DNA from: an uncultured bacterium
GTDB lineage: Bacteria > Desulfobacterota > GWC2-55-46
NCBI GenBank assembly: GCA_905339405.1
Contig: CAJPGC010000026.1
Span: 1-44,039, forward strand
Length of the DNA: 44,039 bases
Direction: 5' to 3'
Position numbers and translations under genes: made by a program. The notes beneath the pieces are model-generated. The model saw only the letters and a program-made list of their open reading frames with translations. It had not been told where the DNA came from and made no database searches. Positions 34,721 through 41,830 of the stretch are shown in pieces (position 1 is the stretch's first letter; each line of letters opens with the position of its first letter).

Positions 34721-35941
34721 ATGGAATATGATATAATAGAGAAGGTAAGCGATCTGGCCGCATCAGACCTGCCGCTCGATTCCAAGCTGGCAGAGGCAGC
34801 CGGAATATTGCTTGAGTACTTCCCCTTCGACCAGTGCCTTTTGTACCTCGAAGAGGAAGGGGCCTTGAAGCTCCGGGCGGAGGCGAACGGCAAGGCTTTC
34901 GCTGTCAAGGTTTACGCAATGGGCGAGGGTCTTCCCTGGCACGCCTGTGAAACAGGCGCTCCGGTAGAGGCGTTCAAGGCCCCGGAGGCCGCTTCCTGGG
35001 AAGGCATAGAGGACAACGGGCTCTTTGGCGCGGGGCACGCGCTCGCGGTGCCGCTCAAGGGAAGCGGCAGAGTCTACGGAGTCATTTACTTCAAGTCGGC
35101 AGAAAGAAAGCCCTTGAGCCTCCCCAAGAGGCGGATGTGCCGGATAGCCGCCCTGCAGGTCGTATCTCTTTTAAGGTGCGCACAGCTCTCTAGCGACCAC
35201 CGCAGGGTCTACGACGAGCTCCTCCAGATGCAGCAGAAGCTCGTGGACTCGGAAAAGCTCCTGGCTTTGGGCGACATGGCGGCCACTCTGGCGCACGAGA
35301 TAAGAAACCCGCTTTTGAGCATCGGGGCCTACGCCGCAAGGCTCAGGCGGCAGCTCCCCCCGGATTCTCCGGGCCTCAAGTACCTGGAGCAGATGTCCGC
35401 CGACATCGGCAGGATAGAGCGGATAATGAACGGCATTATCCGCTTCCTCAAGGACAACGCCGTAGAGCTGAAGACGGAGGACCTCGATTCCATCGCCGAC
35501 GAGTCGCTCGCGATTTTCAGCGACGAATTTCTGGCCCATAATATCAGGGTCGAACGGCTCGGGGCCGGCCAGAAGCTCCCGGTCCTCGCGGACAGGGAGC
35601 AGATGAAGATTGCTTTTGACAATCTGATAGCCAATGCGATACAGTCGATGGAAAATGGCGGAACCCTTTTCGTAAGTACCGCTTTTTTGGGCGGGTTCGC
35701 CGTCGCCAGGCTTTCCGACACCGGCGGGGGCATAGACCCGAGATATCTCGGATATATCTTCAACCCGTTTTTTACGACGAAAAAACACGGAACGGGCCTC
35801 GGACTTCCCATAGCCAGTTCGATAGTCATGAGGCACAAGGGGCAGCTCGAAGCGGGGAACGAAGGGCCTGGAGCAGTGTTCACGATCAAGATCCCGTACG
35901 CCGGAGCCCGTGAGACGGCTTCGATCACTCCGGCCAGTTGA
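34721..35941 (+). CDS. GAF-domain sensor histidine kinase
   Basis: Read from ATG 34721 (GGGGA five bases upstream), the protein has about 406 aa; in-frame starts also exist at 34715 and TTG 34670. A GAF domain covers roughly the first 170 residues, then a short coiled coil, the HisKA box LAHEIRNPLLSIGAYAARL with the phospho-accepting His, and an HATPase domain with the N box FDNLIANAIQSMENGG, G1 LSDTGGGI and G2 KHGTGLGL. No membrane segment is visible, so it senses a cytoplasmic signal. A response regulator gene follows after 41 bp, its likely partner. Confidence 0.9.
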   Translation: MEYDIIEKVSDLAASDLPLDSKLAEAAGILLEYFPFDQCLLYLEEEGALKLRAEANGKAFAVKVYAMGEGLPWHACETGAPVEAFKAPEAASWEGIEDNGLFGAGHALAVPLKGSGRVYGVIYFKSAERKPLSLPKRRMCRIAALQVVSLLRCAQLSSDHRRVYDELLQMQQKLVDSEKLLALGDMAATLAHEIRNPLLSIGAYAARLRRQLPPDSPGLKYLEQMSADIGRIERIMNGIIRFLKDNAVELKTEDLDSIADESLAIFSDEFLAHNIRVERLGAGQKLPVLADREQMKIAFDNLIANAIQSMENGGTLFVSTAFLGGFAVARLSDTGGGIDPRYLGYIFNPFFTTKKHGTGLGLPIASSIVMRHKGQLEAGNEGPGAVFTIKIPYAGARETASITPAS

Positions 35942-35982
35942 GCCGCACAGCCGTTTACTTTCCACGTACCACGGGGTTATAA

Positions 35983-36345
35983 ATGAAGAAACGGATTCTT
36001 GTTGTCGACGATGAAGAGGGCCTCAGGCTCCTTTACAAGGAGGAGCTCGAGGACGAGGGCTGGGAAGTAGAGCTCGCGGCCTCGGGTGAGGAATCGCTCG
36101 AGAAGCTCGAGAGGGATTCCATCGACCTCGTTCTCCTGGACATAAAGATGCCGGGCATGGACGGCGTCGAGGTGCTGCGTCGCGTCAAGGAGAAGTGGAA
36201 GGAACTCCCGGTCATACTCTGCACGGCGTATCCTCATTACAAGCACGATTTCGGCACATGGGCATCAGACGCGTATATCACGAAGTCCTCCGACCTTACC
36301 GAACTCAAGCAGACCGTAAAAGACATCCTCGGTAAAAGGCCATGA
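35983..36345 (+). CDS. Single-domain response regulator
   Basis: The 120-aa receiver begins MKKRILVVDDEEG, has the phospho-acceptor Asp in LVLLDIKMPGMDG, CTAYPHY for the switch Thr and the conserved Lys in YITKSSD. There is no output domain, so it acts by protein contact. It is placed between the histidine kinase gene and an NDUFA9-like reductase gene, whose ATG overlaps its stop (36342-36345). Confidence 0.93.
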   Translation: MKKRILVVDDEEGLRLLYKEELEDEGWEVELAASGEESLEKLERDSIDLVLLDIKMPGMDGVEVLRRVKEKWKELPVILCTAYPHYKHDFGTWASDAYITKSSDLTELKQTVKDILGKRP

Positions 36346-37235
36346 TACTCGTTACCGGCGGAACAGGTTTCGTCGGTAACGCGGTAGTAAGGGAACTGCT
36401 CGACAGCTCCCACAGGGTGCGCGTCCTCGCGAGGCGCCCTGAACGGGCCGCTCTCCAGCCGGGCCCCTCTTTCCAGGCGGCCTCTGGCGACGTCACCGAC
36501 ATCTCTTCGATACTCAAAGCAATAACTCCTGAAATAGAAACGGTCATCCATCTTGTGGGAATCCTCGCCGAGTCAAGGGGCGCGCGCTTCCAGGCGGTCC
36601 ATGTCGACGCCACGAGGAACGTGGTCGAGGCCTGCAAGGGCATGGGGGTCGGCAGGCTCCTCCACATGAGCGCGCTGGGCGCCAGGGAAGGGGCCGCAAG
36701 CGAGTACCACAGGACCAAGTGGGAAGCCGAGGAGATCGTCCGCGCCTCAGGGCTCGGCTACACGATATTCCGGCCATCGGTCATCTTCGGGCCTCGCGAC
36801 CATTTCACGAACCTCTTCGCCAGGATGATGCGTCTCTCGCCGGTAGTCATGGTGCCGGGCAGCGGACGGGGCCTCATGCAGCCGGTCTACGTTGGGGACG
36901 TCGCGAAGGCCTTCGCCCTCTCCCTCAGGAAAAAAGAGACTATTGGCAAGACGCTCGAGCTCGGAGGCCCGGAGAAGCTTACATTCGACGAAGTGATAGA
37001 GAGGATAGGCGAGGCTGCGGGGCTGAGGAGAAGAAAGCTCCACGTGCCGATGCCGCTCATGAGGGCCAACGCGCTCCTGGCAGAAAAACTTCTTTCGAAG
37101 CCGCCCTTTTCAAGGGACGCGCTTAAGATGCTCGAAGAGGAGAACACGACCGCTCTCAACGCGCTCGTCGAGGTCTTCGGAATGACGCCCAGGGCCCTTT
37201 CAGAGGGTATGAGGGAATACCTTGGCGCGGCATAG
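36342..37235 (+). CDS. NDUFA9-like NAD(P)-binding epimerase/reductase
   Basis: The 297-aa protein is an atypical short-chain dehydrogenase/reductase: Rossmann motif TGGTGFVG at residues 5-12, VIHLVGIL, MSALGAREGAASEYHRTKWEAEE (the YxxxK-like Tyr and Lys), FRPSVIFGPRDHF, and a C-terminal substrate domain. This composition matches the complex I NDUFA9 subunit-like family. Bacterial members have no settled function. AAAAGG is seven bases before the ATG. Coupling to a two-component pair is unusual for this family. Confidence 0.88.
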   Translation: MILVTGGTGFVGNAVVRELLDSSHRVRVLARRPERAALQPGPSFQAASGDVTDISSILKAITPEIETVIHLVGILAESRGARFQAVHVDATRNVVEACKGMGVGRLLHMSALGAREGAASEYHRTKWEAEEIVRASGLGYTIFRPSVIFGPRDHFTNLFARMMRLSPVVMVPGSGRGLMQPVYVGDVAKAFALSLRKKETIGKTLELGGPEKLTFDEVIERIGEAAGLRRRKLHVPMPLMRANALLAEKLLSKPPFSRDALKMLEEENTTALNALVEVFGMTPRALSEGMREYLGAA

Positions 37236-37249
37236 TACCTTGAAATAGA

Positions 37250-37285
37250 AGATACGGACGCGACGGGCCGCATCCGTATCTCTTT
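37250..37285 (+). terminator. Intrinsic terminator of the kinase/regulator/reductase operon
   Basis: AGATACGGA (37250-37258) pairs with TCCGTATCT (37273-37281) and the stem extends inward past one mismatch; CTTTATC follows. It lies 15 bp after the reductase stop. Confidence 0.75.
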
Positions 37286-37319
37286 ATCATCTTTTCTCAC
37301 TCATGTGCGCGGTTGTTCT

Positions 37320-38045
37320 TTACTCTCCTTCCCTGAACCTTCTCCTGAAGAATACTCCGGCCGCCAGGGTGGAGCCTAAAAGGGCCAGCATCCCCGGCTC
37401 GGGCACCTTGTGGAGGCTCACGTTATCGATTCCCCTCAACCCGGTGGTGTTATCTCCGAAAGCTCCGGCGGTGAAGACGACCGCAAGCGAGTCATATTCC
37501 TGGCCGAGAGAGAAGTTGGCTGTCGGGAACGCCGTCCAGTCTGCCGCAAGCGGCGGCGTCAGGGCCGATGAGAACAGGACGTCTCCGGGAGGGAAGCCGT
37601 CCCCTCCGAACAGGAAAACGCTTATGGGGCCGTCTGAGTCTTCAAGGCCGAGCACGTGGACAGCGCTCTGCGTTATGCCCGTAAACCCGCTCTGGTATAT
37701 GAAGTCGAAGTCGAGCTGCATATCGGTCCCAGCAGGGAGCTGTCCGGGAGCGAGGTCAATGCCCTGGAAAAGGCGCACCGTATTTTGAAGGTGACGGGCG
37801 TAGAAATCTCCGGCTCCCCCCTGGCCGAGACCGTCGTTCACGATATTCCAGTTGGCGGGCTGCGAAAGCCACTGGTTGAACGGGCCTGTTGCCGAGTTGA
37901 AGTCGCTCTGTACTGTCGACCCGTCGGCCTGGAAGTCGCCGTTCGTGAGGAGGTTCGGCTGCGCGAGCGCGCCTCCGGCTGCAATGATAGAGATGACGAG
38001 AGCTGCGCCTGCTGATTTAAAGAAATTACTCCACCGTCTTTTCAT
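37320..38045 (-). CDS. PEP-CTERM sorting-domain exported protein
   Basis: Read from the ATG at 38043-38045, preceded by AAGGAGGT (38052-38059), the product has 241 aa. It has a signal peptide (SAGAALVISIIAAGGALA), a beta-rich extracellular domain starting NLLTNGDF, and a C-terminal VPEPGMLALLGSTLAAG followed by FFRRRF, the PEP-CTERM tripartite signal. Such proteins are processed by exosortase and linked to extracellular polymer matrix in Gram-negative bacteria. The exosortase is not in the window. An upstream in-frame ATG (38075) lacks a ribosome-binding site. A sigma-54 promoter lies upstream. Confidence 0.92.
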   Translation of the reverse strand: MKRRWSNFFKSAGAALVISIIAAGGALAQPNLLTNGDFQADGSTVQSDFNSATGPFNQWLSQPANWNIVNDGLGQGGAGDFYARHLQNTVRLFQGIDLAPGQLPAGTDMQLDFDFIYQSGFTGITQSAVHVLGLEDSDGPISVFLFGGDGFPPGDVLFSSALTPPLAADWTAFPTANFSLGQEYDSLAVVFTAGAFGDNTTGLRGIDNVSLHKVPEPGMLALLGSTLAAGVFFRRRFREGE

Positions 38046-38097
38046 CGGTACACCTCCTTGTTTTTTTTGCGTCAATTTTGGGGATGAGCTTTATATG

Positions 38098-38114
38098 AGC
38101 AAAAGGCGTGCCAC
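38098..38114 (-). promoter_or_regulatory. Sigma-54 (RpoN) promoter of the PEP-CTERM gene
   Basis: The minus strand reads TGGCACGCCTTTTGCT, with the invariant GG and GC dinucleotides exactly 10 bp apart, matching TGGCACG-N4-TTGCT. Transcription should start near 38087, about 42 nt before the ATG. Sigma-54 promoters need an enhancer-binding protein. Confidence 0.88.
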
Positions 38115-38178
38115 TGGTGAGTTTCCGGTTTTTTCAGGGATAAAACGTGAAAAGGGTTTTCTTCAAGGCAGCCGCGCC

Positions 38179-38193
38179 GTAAAATCGTTTTAC
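38179..38193. promoter_or_regulatory. Candidate upstream activating sequence, copy 1
   Basis: GTAAAATCGTTTTAC is a perfect 6-3-6 palindrome about 100 bp upstream of the predicted sigma-54 start. A near-identical copy lies 87 bp further out. A half-site-like ATAAAACG is at 38140-38147. Confidence 0.6.
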
Positions 38194-38265
38194 TCTTTTT
38201 TGCGTGAAGTCTGGTTTGCCGCCGGAACCGCCTTGATTTAAAAGAATAAAATTACATCGGCTGGA

Positions 38266-38280
38266 GTAAAGGCGTTTTAC
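38266..38280. promoter_or_regulatory. Candidate upstream activating sequence, copy 2
   Basis: GTAAAGGCGTTTTAC matches copy 1 at 13 of 15 positions and keeps the outer dyad. It is about 185 bp from the sigma-54 start, in the normal range for enhancer sites of NtrC-type activators. Confidence 0.6.
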
Positions 38281-38353
38281 AGCGTCGAAAGCTCTTTTTC
38301 AAAGGGCATTAATCAGTGAAAAAGTCTTGCGGAAGCTGTTTTTTTTTGATAAT

Positions 38354-38359
38354 TATAGT
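38354..38359 (+). promoter_or_regulatory. Likely -10 element of the tRNA-Ala gene
   Basis: TATAGT lies 16 bp before the tRNA 5' end. TTGCGG at 38327-38332 is 21 bp further up, longer than ideal, so only the -10 is proposed. Confidence 0.4.
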
Positions 38360-38375
38360 TGTTCCAGTTGATTTC

Positions 38376-38451
38376 GGGGGGTTAGCTCAGCTGGGAGAGC
38401 GGCACGTTCGCAACGTGCAGGCCACCGGTTCGATCCCGGTACCCTCCACCA
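38376..38451 (+). tRNA. tRNA-Ala (CGC anticodon)
   Basis: The 76-nt sequence folds as a cloverleaf: acceptor GGGGGGT/ACCCTCC with G3-U70, the alanine identity pair; D arm GCTC/GAGC; anticodon stem GCACG/CGTGC around TTCGCAA, giving anticodon CGC for GCG codons; T arm ACCGG/CCGGT with loop TTCGATC; encoded ACCA end. A terminator follows. Confidence 0.97.
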
Positions 38452-38459
38452 GAAAAATC

Positions 38460-38487
38460 ACGGGGCTGCATTCGCAGCCCCGTTTTT
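38460..38487 (+). terminator. Intrinsic terminator of tRNA-Ala
   Basis: CGGGGCTGC (38461-38469), loop ATTC, GCAGCCCCG (38474-38482), then TTTTT, starting ten bases after the CCA end. Confidence 0.93.
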
Positions 38488-38505
38488 GTTTTCAGGCTGC
38501 CATCC

Positions 38506-38566
38506 GCTTCGTTCTCTTCGCCGCTCGAAGAAGCGGCGTACAAAGAGTACGCCTTCAACGCTTCGG
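38506..38566. repeat. Palindromic repeat segment after the tRNA
   Basis: Nested inverted repeats are CCGCT/AGCGG (38521-38537) and GGCGTAC-AAAGA-GTACGCC (38535-38553). CGCTTCG occurs on both sides. It is open in the frame of the downstream gene, but the true start of that gene is later. The GTACGCC core also occurs in the element at 16824. Confidence 0.45.
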
Positions 38567-38635
38567 TTCCATTTCCCTTCTTTTTATTGTAAACTGCCTG
38601 TAACTGTTGTCTTTTCCAGTGTCGCAAGGTTTACG

Positions 38636-40351
38636 ATGACCCGGCCCAGCCAATCGAAAATACCTTTTGTTGCCTTCGGCCTGCTCGCGGCCGTCATAAC
38701 GGCGCTCGTCTATTTGCCCGCGCTCGGCAACGGTTTTGTCGATTGGGACGACCACGTCTACGTCTACGAGAACAAAGGCCTCGCACTGGAGGGTCTCGAT
38801 TTCCTGAGGTGGGCTTTAACGGCTGTCGTGAGCTCGAATTGGCACCCGCTTACGCTCCTCACCTATGTGGCCGAGTACAGCCTGTGGGGCATGGACCCCT
38901 TCGGCTATCATCTTGTCAACGTCGTATTCCACGCCGTCAATACTTTCCTCGTCTTTGTGCTCGGCTCGATGCTCTTCAGGAAAGTACTCTGGGAGGAAGA
39001 GCGGACGGCCCGGACAGGGGCCGTCTTCGCAGCTTTCATTGCCGCCATTGTCTTCGGTATCCACCCCCAGCACGTCGAATCTGTCGCCTGGGTCTCCGAG
39101 AGAAAAGACGTCTTGAGCGGTTTTTTCTTCCTCTTGAGCCTGATCCTCTATCTGCAGCAGGCCGGTAATAGCGAAAGACGGCTTTTGTATTGGGCCTCGT
39201 TCGCCTCTTTTGTGTTCGCTCTTTTAAGCAAGCCCATGGCCATAACCCTTCCAGCAGTCCTCCTGATACTCGATTTCTATCCGTTGAAAAGGCTCAACGG
39301 GCCCAAAGACCTCAAAAGCCTTCTTTCTGAGAAGCTCCCATTCCTCGCGCTCATCCCGGCGGCGGCTTTCCTGACTGTCTGGGCGCAGCACGGGGACAAG
39401 GCGATGGCCACCATCGAGGCCTCCCCGATTGCCGAGAGGCTCGACGTTGCGACAAGGGGTTTTGTCTTCTATCTTGAAAAGCTCGTCTACCCCGTCGACC
39501 TCGCGCCATTTTACGTGAGGCCGCTGGAGGGCGAGTTCTACAACCACGTTTTTTTACTGAGCCTCATCGCCACAGCGTTGATAACGGGCCTTGCTCTCGT
39601 TTTCTGGAAAAGACGCTCTCTTGCGGCAGCATGGGCCTATTATGTTGTGACCCTCCTGCCGGTCATCGGGCTCGTCCAGGTGAGCGACATGGCGGCGGCA
39701 GACAGGTACAGCTACCTGCCCTCGCTCGGGCCCGTCTTTTTCATCTCGGGCGTCGTGGGTATGCTTGTTTTGCGCCGCCCTGGAAGACTTGTCCCCGTAG
39801 CGGTAATATTGCTGCCGCTTCTGGTCTTCTCCGGCCTTCTCACGGTAAGGCAGGTTGCTGTCTGGAAGGATACCGTCTCGCTGTGGACGCAGGAGATAAA
39901 GGTCTTCCCGACGGCGCAGGCCTACATGAAACGGGCCAGGGCGTATGAGGCTGAAAAAAAGTTTGCCGAGGCCGCAGCTGATTATACGGTTGTCATAAAC
40001 AACGACGGTGAGGGGCGCTCGGGACTTTACATGAGACGGGCGCTGGCGTGGAAAAACGCCGGGGCTGGCGAGTCGGCGCTCTCGGACCTTTCCGAGTCGA
40101 TACGGCTTAGCCCGGGGAACTACCGCGCTTACCTGTTAAGGGGTGAGTTGTTAATGGGCTCTGGAGAGCTGGCAGCAGCTTTGGCTGATTTTGAAAAGGC
40201 TTTGGAACTGAGCCCGGAAGACCCGGCGGCCCTTTACTACGCTGGGGCCGCCCATGAAAGGGCAGGGGACAGGGAAAGAGGGCTCGCGTACCTCAGAAAG
40301 GCCGCTGACATGGGCGTCAGGGAGGCCGCCGAACGGCTCGAAGGCCGGTAG
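38636..40351 (+). CDS. Second GT-C-like membrane protein with TPR C-terminus
   Basis: From ATG 38636 (AAGG six to nine bases upstream) the product has 571 aa and starts MTRPSQSKIPFVAFGLLAAV. It has about ten membrane helices up to residue 400, with FVDWDDHVYVYENKGL in the first external loop (Asp pair as in GT-C enzymes), then HPQHVESVAWVSERKDVLS, a block common in TMTC-like bacterial proteins. About three TPR units end the protein. An open frame extends back to 38486, but that part is basic, repeat-derived and overlaps the tRNA terminator region. It is a shorter relative of the protein at 21308-23509. Function is uncharacterised; protein or lipid glycosylation is inferred. Confidence 0.83.
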   Translation: MTRPSQSKIPFVAFGLLAAVITALVYLPALGNGFVDWDDHVYVYENKGLALEGLDFLRWALTAVVSSNWHPLTLLTYVAEYSLWGMDPFGYHLVNVVFHAVNTFLVFVLGSMLFRKVLWEEERTARTGAVFAAFIAAIVFGIHPQHVESVAWVSERKDVLSGFFFLLSLILYLQQAGNSERRLLYWASFASFVFALLSKPMAITLPAVLLILDFYPLKRLNGPKDLKSLLSEKLPFLALIPAAAFLTVWAQHGDKAMATIEASPIAERLDVATRGFVFYLEKLVYPVDLAPFYVRPLEGEFYNHVFLLSLIATALITGLALVFWKRRSLAAAWAYYVVTLLPVIGLVQVSDMAAADRYSYLPSLGPVFFISGVVGMLVLRRPGRLVPVAVILLPLLVFSGLLTVRQVAVWKDTVSLWTQEIKVFPTAQAYMKRARAYEAEKKFAEAAADYTVVINNDGEGRSGLYMRRALAWKNAGAGESALSDLSESIRLSPGNYRAYLLRGELLMGSGELAAALADFEKALELSPEDPAALYYAGAAHERAGDRERGLAYLRKAADMGVREAAERLEGR

Positions 40352-40356
40352 CCTTT

Positions 40357-40830
40357 TTAGTCGTTCTCGTTCTTCCTTACCCTGGAGTAGACGTAAAGCC
40401 CGCCAACGAGCACCAGCACTATGACCGCGTGTATGCCGAGCTGTATGACCGCGGACTCCCATTCGGCCTCGCCCATCCCGAGCTTCATCTGAGTGAGCAG
40501 TATGCCCCTTATGCTGGCGATGACCCCTATGAAGATGAAGGGGTTCAGCGAGAAGGCGTGCTTGTTTATCTGCCGCATCACCTGTCTGAAAAGTTCCATG
40601 ATGATGAGGACGAACATGAGGTCGCTTATTATGTGCGAGATGGAGTGCTGGGTGTAGTAGATGAAGTCCGTGAGGGCCTCGAGCATGAGGAGGAAGGCAA
40701 CGCCTATGATGCCGAGGGCGACCCAGATGAGTATTACGTCGTCCACTATGGTGAGGAGCCTGTTGACGTAAGGGATGACTATGCTCTTGCGCTGTTCCCT
40801 GCCCTGGTCGGTCCCGGACATCTTGTCCAT
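40357..40830 (-). CDS. PsiE family (phosphate-starvation-inducible) membrane protein
   Basis: Read from the ATG at 40828-40830, preceded by GGAGGGA, the protein has 157 aa. Four membrane helices are visible, with VDDVILIWVALGIIGVAFLLML, SHIISDLMFVLIIMELFRQ, FIFIGVIASIRGIL and HAVIVLVLVGGLYVY. The pattern matches PsiE, an inner-membrane protein named from E. coli phosphate starvation, with no known activity. A further upstream ATG (40890) lacks a ribosome-binding site. It is convergent with the GT-C/TPR gene, five bases apart. Confidence 0.86.
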   Translation of the reverse strand: MDKMSGTDQGREQRKSIVIPYVNRLLTIVDDVILIWVALGIIGVAFLLMLEALTDFIYYTQHSISHIISDLMFVLIIMELFRQVMRQINKHAFSLNPFIFIGVIASIRGILLTQMKLGMGEAEWESAVIQLGIHAVIVLVLVGGLYVYSRVRKNEND

Positions 40831-40919
40831 CGTTCCCTCCGGAAAGCGTTTACTCGTATGGATTCTATTACGCTTCGGCCGCGAAATCAAAGGGTTTGTC
40901 CGGAGGGCCGCAAATGAAA

Positions 40920-40943
40920 GGGGCGCGCCTTATGGCGCGCCCC
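40920..40943 (-). terminator. GC-rich hairpin after the thioredoxin-like gene
   Basis: GGGGCGCGCC and GGCGCGCCCC pair perfectly around TTAT, 23 bp past the stop of the minus-strand gene. On that strand it is followed by CTTTCATTT, a poor U-run, so termination may be incomplete and read on into psiE. Confidence 0.65.
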
Positions 40944-40966
40944 TGGTCCAGGGAGATGGAGGAGCT

Positions 40967-41599
40967 TCAGTAGGCTCCGCTACCGGCTGAACCGCCGCCG
41001 TCATATCCGACGAAAGGCCTCAGGTAGTTCGTGGTGTGCCCCCAGATCGAGCACCTCTTCGTCCACGCGCTCTCAGGGTGCGTCATCGTGAGGTCGTGGC
41101 AGACCTCGGAGAGTTTTTCCGTCTCTCCAGTGAGCTTGAAGGTAGCCGCTCCGAGGTAGTATTCGGCCTCAGGCACGAGCTCCGAGCCCGGATGCTCCTC
41201 GACGATGAGCTCGAATTCCCTGATGGCGTCCTCATGCCTCTGGAGGTGGAAGTCGGCCAGCCCCTTGGCGAGGATGAGCTGAGGGACGAACTCCTCCTTC
41301 GGCAGATAGCCTTCGATGCGCTCCAGCGCGTTGCCCTCGTCGTCGCAGATGACGAACGCCGGGGTCCAGTCGACCTTGAAGCGCCTTGCGAGCTCCTGGT
41401 CCTGCTCCACGTCGACCATCATGGGGGCCGTCTCGCGCTCTACCGCGAGCGCCACTTTCTCGTCGGTCAAAACCTCACCCAGCATCTTGTTGGAGCCTTC
41501 GCATTCCTTGCCGAAAAAGAAGATCATGGGAAGCCTTGAGCCCCCCCGGGTCTCGATGAGGGCCTCTGTCATGTTTTTTTTCCATTCTATCCGGTTCAT
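40967..41599 (-). CDS. Thioredoxin-fold protein with TPR-like C-terminus
   Basis: The 210-aa cytoplasmic protein has a thioredoxin-like first half (about 20-110): PMIFFFGKECEGSNKML, MVDVEQDQELARRFKVDWTPAFVI with the cis-Pro loop WTP. The active site reads CEGS (Cys33, Ser36), so the resolving Cys is missing. Residues 110-170 form a TPR-like helical pair (LAKGLADFHLQRHEDAIREF). The C-terminus ends GYDGGGSAGSGAY, a Gly-rich tail. It may sense or bind thiols but probably does not catalyse ordinary disulfide exchange. GGGAGG before the ATG supports the start. Confidence 0.8.
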   Translation of the reverse strand: MNRIEWKKNMTEALIETRGGSRLPMIFFFGKECEGSNKMLGEVLTDEKVALAVERETAPMMVDVEQDQELARRFKVDWTPAFVICDDEGNALERIEGYLPKEEFVPQLILAKGLADFHLQRHEDAIREFELIVEEHPGSELVPEAEYYLGAATFKLTGETEKLSEVCHDLTMTHPESAWTKRCSIWGHTTNYLRPFVGYDGGGSAGSGAY

Positions 41600-41660
41600 A
41601 CTGGCACCTCCCTGCTTTTTTCCTGCCTGCCTGAAAACACCATGTTAAAAGGCCTTAGTG

Positions 41661-41706
41661 ATAATGATTTTCGATTTCATTATATCGTTATCCGGGGTTC
41701 AGTCAA
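41661..41706 (-). promoter_or_regulatory. Promoter with overlapping operator for the thioredoxin-like gene
   Basis: On the minus strand TTGACT (41701-41706), 16 bp, TATAAT (41679-41684). The palindrome ATAATGA-N9-TCATTAT (41661-41683) covers the -10 and the predicted start near 41672. The adjoining GATAATGAT resembles half of a Fur-family box. A repressor bound here would block polymerase. Confidence 0.6.
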
Positions 41707-41774
41707 AAAACGTAACATCCGGAACTGCCCCGCCGGGGAGTCCCGTGTTCCGGCTGGCCTGCGAGCAAGCCGCC

Positions 41775-41803
41775 TTGACTAACAGGGGGAATTCATATAA
41801 ATT
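41775..41803 (+). promoter_or_regulatory. Probable promoter of the YqhA-like gene
   Basis: TTGACT (41775-41780), 17 bp, TAAATT (41798-41803) within CATATAAATT; start near 41811, 20 nt before the ATG. Confidence 0.5.
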
Positions 41804-41830
41804 ATCCCGTCCAAAAGGGGGTGTTTTACG

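Noticed and set aside
38376-38451. tRNA-Ala as an integration site
   Set aside because: No integrase, no duplicated tRNA 3' end and no mobile genes nearby.
38486-38635. N-terminal extension of the GT-C/TPR gene
   Set aside because: Overlaps the tRNA terminator and palindromic repeat, is basic and low-complexity; ATG 38636 has a ribosome-binding site and begins a normal membrane helix.
41600-41615. Sigma-54-like TGGCAC...GC on the plus strand
   Set aside because: The GG-GC spacing is 9 instead of 10 and it overlaps the ribosome-binding site of the minus-strand gene.
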